Shown here piece after piece: positions 23,098-30,509 of a DNA stretch of 41,207 nucleotides. Each line of letters starts with the position of its first letter. Positions within the stretch are counted from its first letter, which is position 1. A model generated the notes under the pieces. That model had not been told where the DNA came from and ran no database searches. It saw only the letters and a list, made by a program, of their open reading frames with translations. Source of the DNA: Microcaldota archaeon. GTDB lineage: Archaea > Micrarchaeota > Micrarchaeia > Norongarragalinales > UBA97. The stretch is taken from the NCBI GenBank assembly GCA_016194335.1, contig JACQBR010000009.1, forward strand, positions 1 to 41,207, read 5' to 3'. The position numbers and the translations under genes were made by a program.

Positions 23098-23463
23098 ATG
23101 CCAGCAAAGTTCATCGACGCGATAGGCCGCAGGTTCCGGCGCAGGGACGAACATTACCCCAGCGATGGGACGCTGAAGCGGGCTGCGGAAGGGATCGAGG
23201 CGGCAGTCAACGCCAGAGTGAATGAATTTGTGAGTAAAAGGCCAGGCCTCGCGGTAATTCTTGCCAAGGTCTTTAAAGAGACGGACCCTTCACTGAAGAA
23301 AGAACTGCTTTCTGAAAATACCCCAGTGCTCGAAGAAATCCAGCATGCCGTTAAAGACTCCCTGCTTCTCCACTCCAACCACGCGGCGAACAGGCTGGTT
23401 ACCGAATATGCCCTGGACAAGGCCGGCATGGATGATTTGATTGATAGCGGATTGCATAAATAA
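23098..23463 (+). CDS. hypothetical protein, C-terminus created by repeat copy D
   Basis: This is a 121-residue, mostly helical, charged protein (KFIDAIGRRFRRRDEHYP at the start; KVFKETDPSLKKELL in the middle). No family is recognised. The last few codons and the TAA lie inside copy D, so the natural C-terminus has probably been replaced. The frame after the repeat (from about 23535) continues with similar helical, Arg-rich composition, suggesting one original gene of about 200 codons. It lies between two twin-hairpin elements (E and D). Confidence 0.55.
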   Translation: MPAKFIDAIGRRFRRRDEHYPSDGTLKRAAEGIEAAVNARVNEFVSKRPGLAVILAKVFKETDPSLKKELLSENTPVLEEIQHAVKDSLLLHSNHAANRLVTEYALDKAGMDDLIDSGLHK

Positions 23464-23534
23464 TGGAACATTGCCAGCAATCCGCTAGTTGCAAATCGCA
23501 CTTCTACAGTTCCAGAATTAATGCGATTTGCTAT
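23444..23534 (+). repeat. twin-hairpin repeat, copy D
   Basis: This is the 91-bp core in copy A orientation. Both stems are perfect, and there is a single loop difference from A-C (CTTCTACAG instead of CTTCTAAAG). It supplies the stop of the 23098 gene and separates it from the open frame that follows. Confidence 0.9.
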
Positions 23535-23801
23535 GAGAGGCGGGAAATCCATTCCCTTACCAAACGATTAATTGAAAGGGAATTGGCGCAATTCGGGCTT
23601 ACCGGGCGTACAAACCGAAGGGACATCGTGATAAGAAACCTTGAAAGCCAAATCAGGGGATACTCCAAAGGAAGAGTCCTCAGGCATTATCGGGTGAAAT
23701 TCAGCTCGGTGCGAAGGATTTGGAAACGCGCCTTAAAGATGTGGAACTCAACCTTTAGGGAAAAACGGGAGCCCGCCATCGCAATCGCGGCTATTGGGTA
23801 G
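23535..23801 (+). pseudogene. C-terminal fragment of an interrupted gene
   Basis: Immediately after copy D an open frame continues: GAG AGG CGG GAA... giving ERREIHSLTKRLIERELAQF and on to a basic tail (RRIWKRALKMW and so on) with a stop at 23801. The frame is open back into the repeat, where the first ATG (23463) lies, but no own start signals precede the unique part. It is most simply the separated 3' part of the 23098 gene. An independent gene starting in the repeat cannot be ruled out. Confidence 0.45.
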
Positions 23802-23842
23802 CCAATACGAATGAATAAAGATAGTGGCAGTCCAATATTTCT

Positions 23843-24151
23843 ATGGCCCCCAAGCACTCCGGCGTCTGCGACATGCGCGGATTCCTCTCTTTTCTCATTT
23901 TATGGCTGCTTTCAAAAAAGCCCATGAGCGGGGCGGAACTTGCCCGCGAGATGGAGAAGAGGAAAGGATGCCGGCCCAACCCGGGAACAATTTACCCCGC
24001 ACTCAAGGAGCTTGCACGCAAGAAGGCGATTGTCGCGCACGCGAAGGAGGGGAAGGAAAAGACCTATTCCCTCACGCCTATGGGCAAGGAGCAGTTGGAC
24101 GCCTGCGCCAACTCGTTCTGCAAAATCTTCTACGACGTCTTCACCCGCTGA
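23843..24151 (+). CDS. PadR-family transcriptional regulator
   Basis: This is a 102-residue winged-helix protein. FLSFLILWLLSKKPMSGAEL, GCRPNPGTIYPALKELARK and EGKEKTYSLTPMGKEQLD follow the PadR pattern exactly. It is a short single-domain form (no C-terminal dimerisation extension beyond one helix). Three Cys (CDMRG, GCRPN and the NSFCK region) are noticeable. Targets are unknown. It converges on the 24228 gene across a strong hairpin. Confidence 0.88.
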   Translation: MAPKHSGVCDMRGFLSFLILWLLSKKPMSGAELAREMEKRKGCRPNPGTIYPALKELARKKAIVAHAKEGKEKTYSLTPMGKEQLDACANSFCKIFYDVFTR

Positions 24152-24179
24152 AAACCCATTTCAGAAAGGCGAAATAAGC

Positions 24180-24196
24180 GGAAAAAAGTTTTTTCC
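24180..24196. terminator. bidirectional terminator hairpin
   Basis: GGAAAAAA-G-TTTTTTCC is a perfect 8-bp inverted repeat with T-runs on both strands. It lies between the convergent PadR gene and the minus-strand 24228 gene. Confidence 0.6.
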
Positions 24197-24227
24197 AGCG
24201 CCATGCAGAATCTGAAAAAATTTTGTT

Positions 24228-24449
24228 TTATTGAAACGACAATTGTAAAGTTTGCTCACACTCGAAAAACAAATTGGCTCTTTCTCTTTCGTTGAGATTC
24301 CAAAAAATTGAGAAAACCGCGCCCGTGGTGACTACTGCACGCCCAAACGCACCCAAAGTAATTGAAAGAATGGAAAACACGAGAAAACCCGCTAAAACAC
24401 TAGAAAGATTAGTGCGAAAATTTGAACCACGATTCGGAAATCTATTCAT
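24228..24449 (-). CDS. small membrane protein, translationally coupled
   Basis: This is a 73-residue protein with two hydrophobic spans (NLSSVLAGFLVFSILSITLG and VVTTGAVFSIFW) and charged ends. Its ATG overlaps the stop of the preceding 42-residue ORF as ATGA, a strong sign that both are translated. The function is unknown. It lies in an AT-rich stretch downstream of a vapBC pair. Confidence 0.45.
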   Translation of the reverse strand: MNRFPNRGSNFRTNLSSVLAGFLVFSILSITLGAFGRAVVTTGAVFSIFWNLNERERANLFFECEQTLQLSFQ

Positions 24450-24574
24450 TCTTCCTCGCGCTTTCTACGTTTTCTTTCACCGCATAGGAGCGCTGCCCCG
24501 CCTATGCCACCTACACCCGCGCCAATTTTTTGCACCAGCAATGACGGTTTTAGCATCTTCTCCAGGGCGTTCAT
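24446..24574 (-). CDS. 42-residue Gly-rich single-TM protein
   Basis: ATG 24574 encodes MNALEKMLKPSLLVQKIG, a Gly-rich membrane helix (AGVGGIGGAALLCG) and a positively charged RKRRKREEE tail. The stop overlaps the next start (ATGA). The Gly-zipper-like helix with a basic tail resembles small pore-type or toxin peptides, but nothing proves this. Confidence 0.42.
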   Translation of the reverse strand: MNALEKMLKPSLLVQKIGAGVGGIGGAALLCGERKRRKREEE

Positions 24575-24642
24575 AATCAAAATAGTTGCGCACTGCGGGG
24601 TCTAACTCCCTTTGAAGAGGACGAAGTTCGGATGAGTATGAA

Positions 24643-25014
24643 CTATGTTACTAATTCTACCCCCGGTAGTTTTTTGAAATCGCCGGCATCACGCGTAACG
24701 AGAATTAATTTCTTTTCCCTGGCAGTGGCGTAGATAATCGAGTCAGCCAACGCCAAGTGTTTGTTTACCGCGAGCCGCGCTGCGTTTTCCGAAATCTCTT
24801 GCGTCAAAGGAATCACTTCAAGTCCAGCCAGCTCAGCGCGATAATCATTCCACTGCCTCGCTTTCCCCGCCAAGTGAAAATAGCGGCAAGCCTCACAAAA
24901 CGTGATTATCGAGATAGACGCACGCCTGCCCAACAGCGATTCAACTCCCTCCCTGCTGAGTTCCTTTCGCAGCAAGGCGATAACTATCGAAGTGTCAATC
25001 AAAACGTCGCTCAA
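24643..25014 (-). CDS. vapC: PIN-domain toxin (VapC family)
   Basis: This is a 123-residue PIN ribonuclease with the acidic set intact: D7 (VLIDTS), E41 (TFCEACRYF), D91 (LADSIIYA) and D109 (VTRDAGDF). VapC toxins cleave tRNA or rRNA and are neutralised by the upstream VapB. The start overlaps the antitoxin's end by 20 bp, so the pair is coupled. Confidence 0.92.
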   Translation of the reverse strand: MSDVLIDTSIVIALLRKELSREGVESLLGRRASISIITFCEACRYFHLAGKARQWNDYRAELAGLEVIPLTQEISENAARLAVNKHLALADSIIYATAREKKLILVTRDAGDFKKLPGVELVT

Positions 25015-25192
25015 GCTTATCCCTCACAAAAGGAGGTGCGTCCTTTAAAACTCCTTCGAACTTCAAGAGTCCCCGGATATCCTTGCGCGCAAGAACGCGC
25101 AAAGTTTCATCGTACGTCTGCAAGCCAAACTCTTCCTTCCTCTCGTCAATCAAAAGCTTCGTGCCCCTCTTCACCGGAATGGTAACGTACAT
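24995..25192 (-). CDS. vapB: VapB-type antitoxin
   Basis: This is a 65-residue protein. MYVTIPVKRGTKLLIDERKE gives a beta strand and helices of the kind seen in archaeal ribbon-helix-helix/VapB antitoxins. The C-terminal half would wrap the toxin. ATG 25192 is preferred, with GGTG about 6 nt upstream; ATG 25204 is in frame. Inverted repeats over the start region suggest autorepression. Confidence 0.82.
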   Translation of the reverse strand: MYVTIPVKRGTKLLIDERKEEFGLQTYDETLRVLARKDIRGLLKFEGVLKDAPPFVRDKLERRFD

Positions 25193-25221
25193 TACAATCA
25201 CCATTGTAACTTATTTTACAA
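25192..25221. promoter_or_regulatory. likely operator of the vapBC pair
   Basis: TTACAAT-CACC-ATTGTAA is a perfect 7-bp inverted repeat (25192-25209) overlapping the vapB start. A third half-site TTACAA at 25216-25221 forms another inverted pair with TTGTAA. An AT-rich TATA region follows upstream of vapB. Confidence 0.55.
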
Positions 25222-25339
25222 CCAATATTTATTCCTTCTTTTTCTAGTAGCTAAACTTAGGTGCCAAAAAATGGTTCGCAAGGCATCCCACACGGACTTG
25301 CCAAAATGCTGGAGAAACTGGCCCCAGCCAGGCGCGTAA

Positions 25340-25432
25340 TCAATGGAGTAAGGCGCGAAATACAAAAAAAGCTCGCTGGTATTCATCCCACGCCTCTTCC
25401 TCGGACAGGTACTTGATCTTTCCAAGTTTCAT
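25340..25432 (-). CDS. short ORF, possible gene remnant
   Basis: ATG 25432, preceded by GAAGGG, encodes 30 residues beginning MKLGKIKYLSEEEAWDEYQR. Its acidic/helical composition looks coding. The frame ends abruptly, and another frame (from ATG 25386 to 25216, 56 codons, Trp-rich) overlaps its end. The region may be a frameshifted small gene. No family is recognised. Confidence 0.3.
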   Translation of the reverse strand: MKLGKIKYLSEEEAWDEYQRAFFVFRALLH

Positions 25433-25440
25433 TTTTCCCT

Positions 25441-25980
25441 TCAGCCATAATTTTTTCGGACCACCAAAGAATCCTCATTCGCTTGTTTAGTGCTCTTTGT
25501 ACAGCGGTCCTTGCAATTGCAATCCCGGTAGGACTCGCATTTCTCACACCAAGCGAACTTGCAGTCCTTACAGGGACATCCGGCAACCCGGATATGGCAT
25601 TTGCATTTCTTGATTTCCCTCGAAAATGCGTGCTTTTTCCTCGATATTGAATGAACTTCTTGATTCAACCGGTTTGCCCTGCCAACATCGATTTCTTTCT
25701 TAGTAGCCCAAAAACTGGTTTCGCACTTTTCATTTGCACAAGAAACATCAACTTCGTCAGCATTCTTGTCCCAGAGCATCACTAGCGGCCTGCCGCACCT
25801 GCATTTCTCCCAAGGCATTGGTTTGAAGGGTTGGCAATCTACGGGCTTTCCGAGAAACGGGTTCTGGGAGAGCTTCTTGAATGCCGCCTCAAGCATTTTG
25901 CGGTCTTTTTTGCTCACTTTATTCAACTGTTTTTTGACTTGTTTTGAAAGAACGACTTTGTATTTCGGAGTTTTTTCCAT
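25441..25980 (-). CDS. RelE/ParE-like domain with extensive Cys-rich extension
   Basis: This is a 179-residue protein. Residues about 6-45 (YKVVLSKQVKKQLNKVSKKD, then LEAAFKKLSQNPF) look like the first strand and helices of RelE/ParE toxins. The following sheet (VDCQPFKPMPWEKCRCGRPL, then VMLWD) carries Cys. From residue 80 on, about 14 Cys appear in CxxxxC, CxC and CxxC patterns (KCKCH, CPCKDC, CEKC, CNCKDRC), implying several zinc or metal sites. It overlaps the upstream zinc-ribbon gene by 58 bp. A metal-containing toxin-like nuclease is possible; the function is not established. Confidence 0.55.
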   Translation of the reverse strand: MEKTPKYKVVLSKQVKKQLNKVSKKDRKMLEAAFKKLSQNPFLGKPVDCQPFKPMPWEKCRCGRPLVMLWDKNADEVDVSCANEKCETSFWATKKEIDVGRANRLNQEVHSISRKKHAFSREIKKCKCHIRVAGCPCKDCKFAWCEKCESYRDCNCKDRCTKSTKQANEDSLVVRKNYG

Positions 25981-26213
25981 TTTGAAACCCCCTTGGTTAA
26001 TTGTTTTTTCCTCACGATGAGTTCAACCCATTCGTTGCACGATTCGCACGAGGTATGCATTTCAATCGTTTCTCTGCTTCCGTCAAGAGAGGAGAGGCGA
26101 TTCCATTTGTACGAATCAAGCGCGCATTCAAGGCCCTTGGTCTGAAAGTCACTTGTCTTCTTGCCGCAATAAGGGCAGAAGAAATTCCCGTAAATCGTGT
26201 CGAACATTCCCAT
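25923..26213 (-). CDS. zinc-ribbon protein, hypothetical
   Basis: This is a 96-residue protein. MGMFDTIYGNFFCPYCGKKT supplies CxxC, and TSCESC supplies the second pair, giving one zinc ribbon. The C-terminus is Lys-rich. AAGGTGG about 7 nt upstream supports the start. It precedes and overlaps the RelE-like Cys-rich gene, so the pair may form an antitoxin/toxin-like or adaptor unit. This is inferred only from position. Confidence 0.6.
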   Translation of the reverse strand: MGMFDTIYGNFFCPYCGKKTSDFQTKGLECALDSYKWNRLSSLDGSRETIEMHTSCESCNEWVELIVRKKQLTKGVSKWKKLRNTKSFFQNKSKNS

Positions 26214-26274
26214 TCAAACCACCTTTAACTCTTTTAACCGACACGAGCAGCTGAATGTAAAAAGAAAAGAAGGT

Positions 26275-26291
26275 GAGGGGAAAAACCCCTC
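26275..26291 (-). terminator. radA terminator
   Basis: GAGGGG-TTTTT-CCCCTC on the minus strand, flanked by T-rich DNA on both sides, lies 10 bp after the radA stop codon. Confidence 0.65.
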
Positions 26292-26300
26292 GAAAAAAAG

Positions 26301-29300
26301 TTACTCGTCCAAGTCGCCGATGCCGTTTTCCGACACGGTGAAGATGCACTCGCCATCAGGCATGTTGGGAGAGTCGACGAGCTTGGCGATGCGCCGCGTT
26401 TCCTTGCTCCTGCGCAGGTAGATGCGGTATGTCGCAAGGTGGGCAATGATGTTGCCGCCCACGGGGGCAGTGGGGTCGCCGAATAGGATGTCGGGCCGGT
26501 CCATCACCTGGTTGGTGAGGTACACTGCGAGGTTGTAAATGTCCGCCAGCCTCTGCAGCGCGTGAAGGTGCTTGTTGAGCTTTTGCTGCCGCTCGGCCAA
26601 CTCGCCTCTGCCGGTGTAGTCGCTCCTGAATGCGCTCATGAGCGAGTCGACGATGACCAACTTGACATTGTGCTTCTGGATGAAGTCCTCGGCCTTCTCC
26701 GCAAGGAGCACTTGGTGGTCGGAGTTGTATGCCCTCACGTAAAAGATGTTCTTGAGGATTTCATCTGGGTTCAAGCCCTTCGCAGTCGCGATTTGGGCGA
26801 CTCTCTCTGGACGGAAGGTGTTGTGAACGATTATGCCGCCGGTGCCGGCGACGAAGTTCTCCACTTCCTTGCCATCGGGCATCACCTCAAAGTCGTAAGT
26901 CGTTTCCTCGCCGACTTTCTCTATGGAAATTACTTGATCAAACCAGAGCTCGCTGTTCACGAGCTTCCTCAACTTGCTCACTGAAGGCGTTTCCTTTGGG
27001 AACTTGTCTAAGATTTTAGACAGCTTACTCCGGCTGAATTTCTTGAAGCGGCCGACTTCAAGGTTGGAAATCGTGCCAGCCAGCCCGTTGAGGCAAACGT
27101 CCGTCTCCCTCAAACCCTGTTCAGCCCTCGCACGCTTGAGCAGACCTCCAACCTGAAGCGAGTCGTTGGGAAGCAACTCAAGCGTCCTGTCCTTCACGTT
27201 TTTGGGAACCCAGTGGATGTTGAACGAATCCCGAGGCCCGATGCCTGAAGACGCATTCATCCTGTGCGTCAGCTGCATTCGCGCGGGCACGCCAAGGGAC
27301 GCCATGAGGTAGAGCAGCCCGCTTGCGAGTTCGGCACTCACGGTGTCGGCATTCTGAGTGTTGAGCTGGGCGTTGAAAGACCCGTCCCCGGCGAGATAAC
27401 CTCGCAGGAAATCTTCCCGCGCATCAAAATCCGCGTTGAATATCCGTTCTGGAATGCGCTTGTGGTGCGCGTCGTATTTCGTTCCGGTGTAGCACTGCTT
27501 GAGTTCTTCAGTGAGGCCCTTGGAATAAATCTTCAGGTCACAATTGTTCCTATGACATTTGAGCCCCCTGGCGTCCGCAAACCTCCTGACCATGGGCGCA
27601 ACCTGCTTCTGTTCCGTGGCGGTGACTATGGCCAGGTAATGGCCGGTTCCGTAGCGGTTGTCGGGAATCATGCTGCCGTCGGCAACGTAAGCACCCAAAA
27701 ACTCGGCCTCTTCCTGCGGCAAGGCTTCGGTCGCAACTTCTGGAATTTTGGCCGGAACGGGGACGAAGCTTCCGACCTTGAGGTCGTTAAGATAGGTGGG
27801 TACCAAGTCGGCCCCGGAGTTGAGGGTGAAGAAATTGTGGTATTTAGTCGTCTTCACGCTGCGGCCGCTTGCAAGCTTAACCTCAAAAACCTCCTTCTTT
27901 GGATGGCGCATGAAACCGGTGGGCTTGAAGAACTTCATCTTGTAATCGTCAGGATCGAACGAAACCACTTCAATCCCAAGGGGATTTTCGGCCGAAGAGG
28001 TGGTGCCATGCAGCTCGCTTAGCGCCGTGCTTTTTTCAAGCGTCTTTTCAACAACCTCGCCGATTTTCCTGAATGAAAGCCTCCCGTCGGCCTTCACCAA
28101 AACGACTTCATCGTAAGGCAGGCTGTTTTCAGTGTCGATGAAAATCACGCTCCCCCCAAGCCCGCCCTTTTCCACGGGCTGCTGGGCATTCACGCAAAGC
28201 TGGAACGCCAGTTGGGTGTTGTGCATCAGTGTTGGGGTGTTTCCGCCTACGAACGTGTGGCCATCAGGGACGACGAAGTCGTAGACGAAGTCGTTGTAAT
28301 CCAACACTTGCCCTTGTTTCACTTCATCCCAGCGGAAGAGCGCGACTATCTTGAGTTGCTCGATTCCTTTCTTGAGGTTTTCAAGCTTGGCGTGGAGTTC
28401 CTGCATTTTTTTTGCATCGGACGAATCCGTCTGGCTTAGGCGTTTTTCAAGATGGGGTGCAAATTCCTTGACCAGGAAGTTTATCGCTTGAGCAAGACGT
28501 GCGTCAGTCAATTTATCGAGCGGCTTGCCCGCAAACGGTTTGCCGGCTGAAGCGCCCCTATAAATGCGGTTGATCAGCGAGAGAACTTCGGCAGGGCAAG
28601 TGGCTTGAGCCGCGTTGTCGTCGGAAGTGAAATATTTGAAAAACGCGTCGTCCTCGCTATAGCCGGACTGTTCCTGCGTTGGGGAAATGCTTCTGGGGCA
28701 CGCTATGCTTTCTCCCCGAGCAATTTCGCCCGCCTGTTTCCACACGAGGCCCTGTTTTGAGAGGGTGAGGAGCCGGTGGGGAAGCGTTAGCCTTAGTTCC
28801 TTGCCCCTCTTGGTGGTTAGTTGGACTATCTTGCCGGCCTTTTCCTTGTAAATGTGGGGGGCTTTCACCACGGTCATGCCACTGTTGGTAAGGCCGAAGA
28901 CACTCACGCAAGGCACGTCAACCACGAAACCAGAGTCGTGCGGCCTCTCGCCGTAAGTCGTGGCGTACTTGTCGTAGGTCTCTTCAATGTTCTCAAGGTG
29001 AAAATGCTCGTCGTTAAGGTAGGCAACGGGCGTGTCTTTAGCAATGCACTTCCCGCTCGAATATTTGCCGAATGCCTCGGTTATCGACTGGGTTTCAACA
29101 CCGCCGCCGATAAGCGCGTCCAACTCCTTGCTTCCGGTGGTGATGCGGCCTATTGTCTTCCTCCGTTCAAACACCTGGTCCCCGGTTTCGAAACCCAGCT
29201 CGAGGGCCTCGCGCGCGGCGTTGATGATTTTCGCGGCGGTGGGTTCGCCCAATCCCGCCACTTCGGCAAGTTCCGCAGCCATTGCGTACGCCACCTGCTG

Positions 29301-29510
29301 GAGCGAATCGTAGCCCGCGTCCTTCAGCTTCTGAGCGGTGGTCTCCCCAACGCCGGGAAGCTCTTCGACAGCGGTTACCTTCTTCTTTTCCCGCCCCTTC
29401 TTCTCTTCCTTCACGAAACCCTCGGGAACCGAGAGCACGGGGACGTTTGCCTCTTCCATTGCAGCAGCCTCCATCACTGGGGCATTTTCGCCTTCCATCT
29501 TCCTAGCCAT
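26301..29510 (-). CDS. radA: DNA repair/recombination ATPase RadA containing two inteins
   Basis: The precursor is 1069 residues from ATG 29510 (GGGTGA upstream; GTG 29522 is four codons earlier). The exteins total about 357 aa, normal for archaeal RadA. They comprise an N-terminal HhH region (VEELPGVGETTAQKLKDAGY), Walker A FGKYSSGK, Walker B LVIVDSLMSAF, loop segments with DPTAPVGGNIIAH and a C-terminal NMPDGECIFTV. RadA forms filaments on ssDNA for strand exchange. Intein 1 interrupts the P-loop after its Lys; intein 2 interrupts FIDTEN|TFRPERV 31 residues later. Both must splice for activity. Confidence 0.96.
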   Translation of the reverse strand: MARKMEGENAPVMEAAAMEEANVPVLSVPEGFVKEEKKGREKKKVTAVEELPGVGETTAQKLKDAGYDSLQQVAYAMAAELAEVAGLGEPTAAKIINAAREALELGFETGDQVFERRKTIGRITTGSKELDALIGGGVETQSITEAFGKYSSGKCIAKDTPVAYLNDEHFHLENIEETYDKYATTYGERPHDSGFVVDVPCVSVFGLTNSGMTVVKAPHIYKEKAGKIVQLTTKRGKELRLTLPHRLLTLSKQGLVWKQAGEIARGESIACPRSISPTQEQSGYSEDDAFFKYFTSDDNAAQATCPAEVLSLINRIYRGASAGKPFAGKPLDKLTDARLAQAINFLVKEFAPHLEKRLSQTDSSDAKKMQELHAKLENLKKGIEQLKIVALFRWDEVKQGQVLDYNDFVYDFVVPDGHTFVGGNTPTLMHNTQLAFQLCVNAQQPVEKGGLGGSVIFIDTENSLPYDEVVLVKADGRLSFRKIGEVVEKTLEKSTALSELHGTTSSAENPLGIEVVSFDPDDYKMKFFKPTGFMRHPKKEVFEVKLASGRSVKTTKYHNFFTLNSGADLVPTYLNDLKVGSFVPVPAKIPEVATEALPQEEAEFLGAYVADGSMIPDNRYGTGHYLAIVTATEQKQVAPMVRRFADARGLKCHRNNCDLKIYSKGLTEELKQCYTGTKYDAHHKRIPERIFNADFDAREDFLRGYLAGDGSFNAQLNTQNADTVSAELASGLLYLMASLGVPARMQLTHRMNASSGIGPRDSFNIHWVPKNVKDRTLELLPNDSLQVGGLLKRARAEQGLRETDVCLNGLAGTISNLEVGRFKKFSRSKLSKILDKFPKETPSVSKLRKLVNSELWFDQVISIEKVGEETTYDFEVMPDGKEVENFVAGTGGIIVHNTFRPERVAQIATAKGLNPDEILKNIFYVRAYNSDHQVLLAEKAEDFIQKHNVKLVIVDSLMSAFRSDYTGRGELAERQQKLNKHLHALQRLADIYNLAVYLTNQVMDRPDILFGDPTAPVGGNIIAHLATYRIYLRRSKETRRIAKLVDSPNMPDGECIFTVSENGIGDLDE
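26820..28124 (-). mobile_element. RadA intein 2 (435 aa) with LAGLIDADG homing endonuclease
   Basis: The intein begins with Ser (SLPYDEVVLV) after FIDTEN and ends IIVHN before Thr. Splicing block B is GRSVKTTKYHNFF. Two dodecapeptide blocks, FLGAYVADGSM and FLRGYLAGDGSF, mark a DOD endonuclease. A helix-turn-helix-like stretch (LLKRARAEQGLRETDVCL) follows and may contact DNA. The endonuclease looks intact. Confidence 0.93.
28218..29048 (-). mobile_element. RadA intein 1 (277 aa, no endonuclease motif)
   Basis: The intein begins with Cys (CIAKDTPV) directly after Walker A and ends LMHN before Thr. Block B shows LTTKRGKELRLTLPHRLL (TxxH) and block F shows FVVPDGHTFVGGN. The 140-residue centre is helical and Gln/Lys-rich, without LAGLIDADG blocks. 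It is either a mini-intein or one with an eroded endonuclease. Confidence 0.9.
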
Positions 29511-29817
29511 ATCTTGTCTCACCCTTGTTTTTACCCTTTCCGCCCTGCAGAGAAAGCGGAGAAGGGATTATCGTGAAAACAGGAAGCGGGGGGTTGTGCC
29601 GAAGGTAATAAAAGCGGGGAACTTCCAGACTTGTTGTGGCGCAACTGCCGGGAAGGAACCTGGCGCTTTTTTCTCTCTTTAAACCATAAACCCTGTCCGA
29701 CACCCCTCGACTTCCTTGTTGGAAAAAGAGTTCCGCTTGGGTAGTATTTAAGCGAGGGAGGAGGTGGCTTGCCAGCCTTGCCGCCCCCTAAGTGTTCTGT
29801 AACGTTTCTGCGGTAAA

Positions 29818-30272
29818 CTACTGGAATGCAGCCCGGCCGCTGAGCAACCGGTAGATTCCCGTAGTAGCCCAAATCCTTATTGTGAATTCTTTCGCGAACT
29901 CCGCGCGCTTTTTTGTAAAGTGGGGGTCGTTTGTCCAAATGCCGCATTCAAATTCGGCATTAAGGGCGATCGCAGCTGCTGAGAAAGGAAAATCTTCCGG
30001 GTCCTCCAGAATCCCCCGAGCGTCGAATAGGTGTTTGGAAAACGGGGCGGGGCCAGCAACTCAACGACGCTCGCGATATCGGCAGCGACAGAATCAAACT
30101 CGGCCAAAGAGAAGCTGGCTTTTTTGGCAATCTCTTCTCCGTGCTCACGCAACTCCTCAATCAGGTAGGTTGGAGAAAACAACTCCAACGCGGGGTGAAA
30201 CATGAGCCTCCGTGTGAGGGAATCGCGGATGATTGCCGCCATGGCGATGTTGGAGTCGACAACCAGCCTCAC
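29818..30272 (-). pseudogene. PIN-domain toxin (VapC-like), frameshifted
   Basis: Frame 1 from ATG 30272 gives MRLVVDSNIAMAAIIRDSLT and on to VVELLAPP. Frame 2 then continues KHLFDARGILEDPEDFPFSA, then AAIALNAEFECGIWTNDPHF, and ends at TAG 29818. Joined, this is a standard PIN domain of about 150 aa with its C-terminal acidic residues (DPEDF, TNDPHF). The frame changes in the G/C-run region at about 30040-30055 on the plus strand. It overlaps its antitoxin gene by ATGA. It could be a dead toxin or an assembly slip. Confidence 0.75.
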
Positions 30273-30499
30273 TTCACCAACCCTAAACGCCGGGCCATGC
30301 CGTGCTTAATCCGCGCTCCAATCTCCAAAGCGTCCTTTTCAGTAAGCTTGCTCTTGCTCGCAATAGCCTCTATTCGCTCCAACGTCTCGACCCGTTCGGA
30401 AATGGCGCGCCTTGCAACCTCGCTCCACCTAATTTCCGGGAATCCCCTCATCTTCTCGTAAACTTCATCCGTAATCGACAGCGTGATGTTATGGGACAT
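30269..30499 (-). CDS. antitoxin partner of the frameshifted PIN gene
   Basis: This is a 76-residue protein. MSHNITLSITDEVYEKMRGF followed by EIRWSEVARRAISERVE is the ribbon-helix-helix pattern of archaeal VapB antitoxins, with a charged C-terminal tail. GAGGTGG lies before the ATG. The last bases overlap the PIN start (ATGA). The antitoxin itself is intact. Confidence 0.82.
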   Translation of the reverse strand: MSHNITLSITDEVYEKMRGFPEIRWSEVARRAISERVETLERIEAIASKSKLTEKDALEIGARIKHGMARRLGLVK

Positions 30500-30509
30500 T
30501 CGACCACCT

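Noticed and set aside
5193-23534. CRISPR array
   Set aside because: The repeats are dispersed over 18 kb in both orientations, have internal hairpins and no regularly spaced unique spacers.
29531-29947. 138-codon minus-strand frame upstream of radA
   Set aside because: It overlaps the frameshifted PIN gene in another frame and has low-complexity, Pro/Arg-rich composition typical of a shadow.
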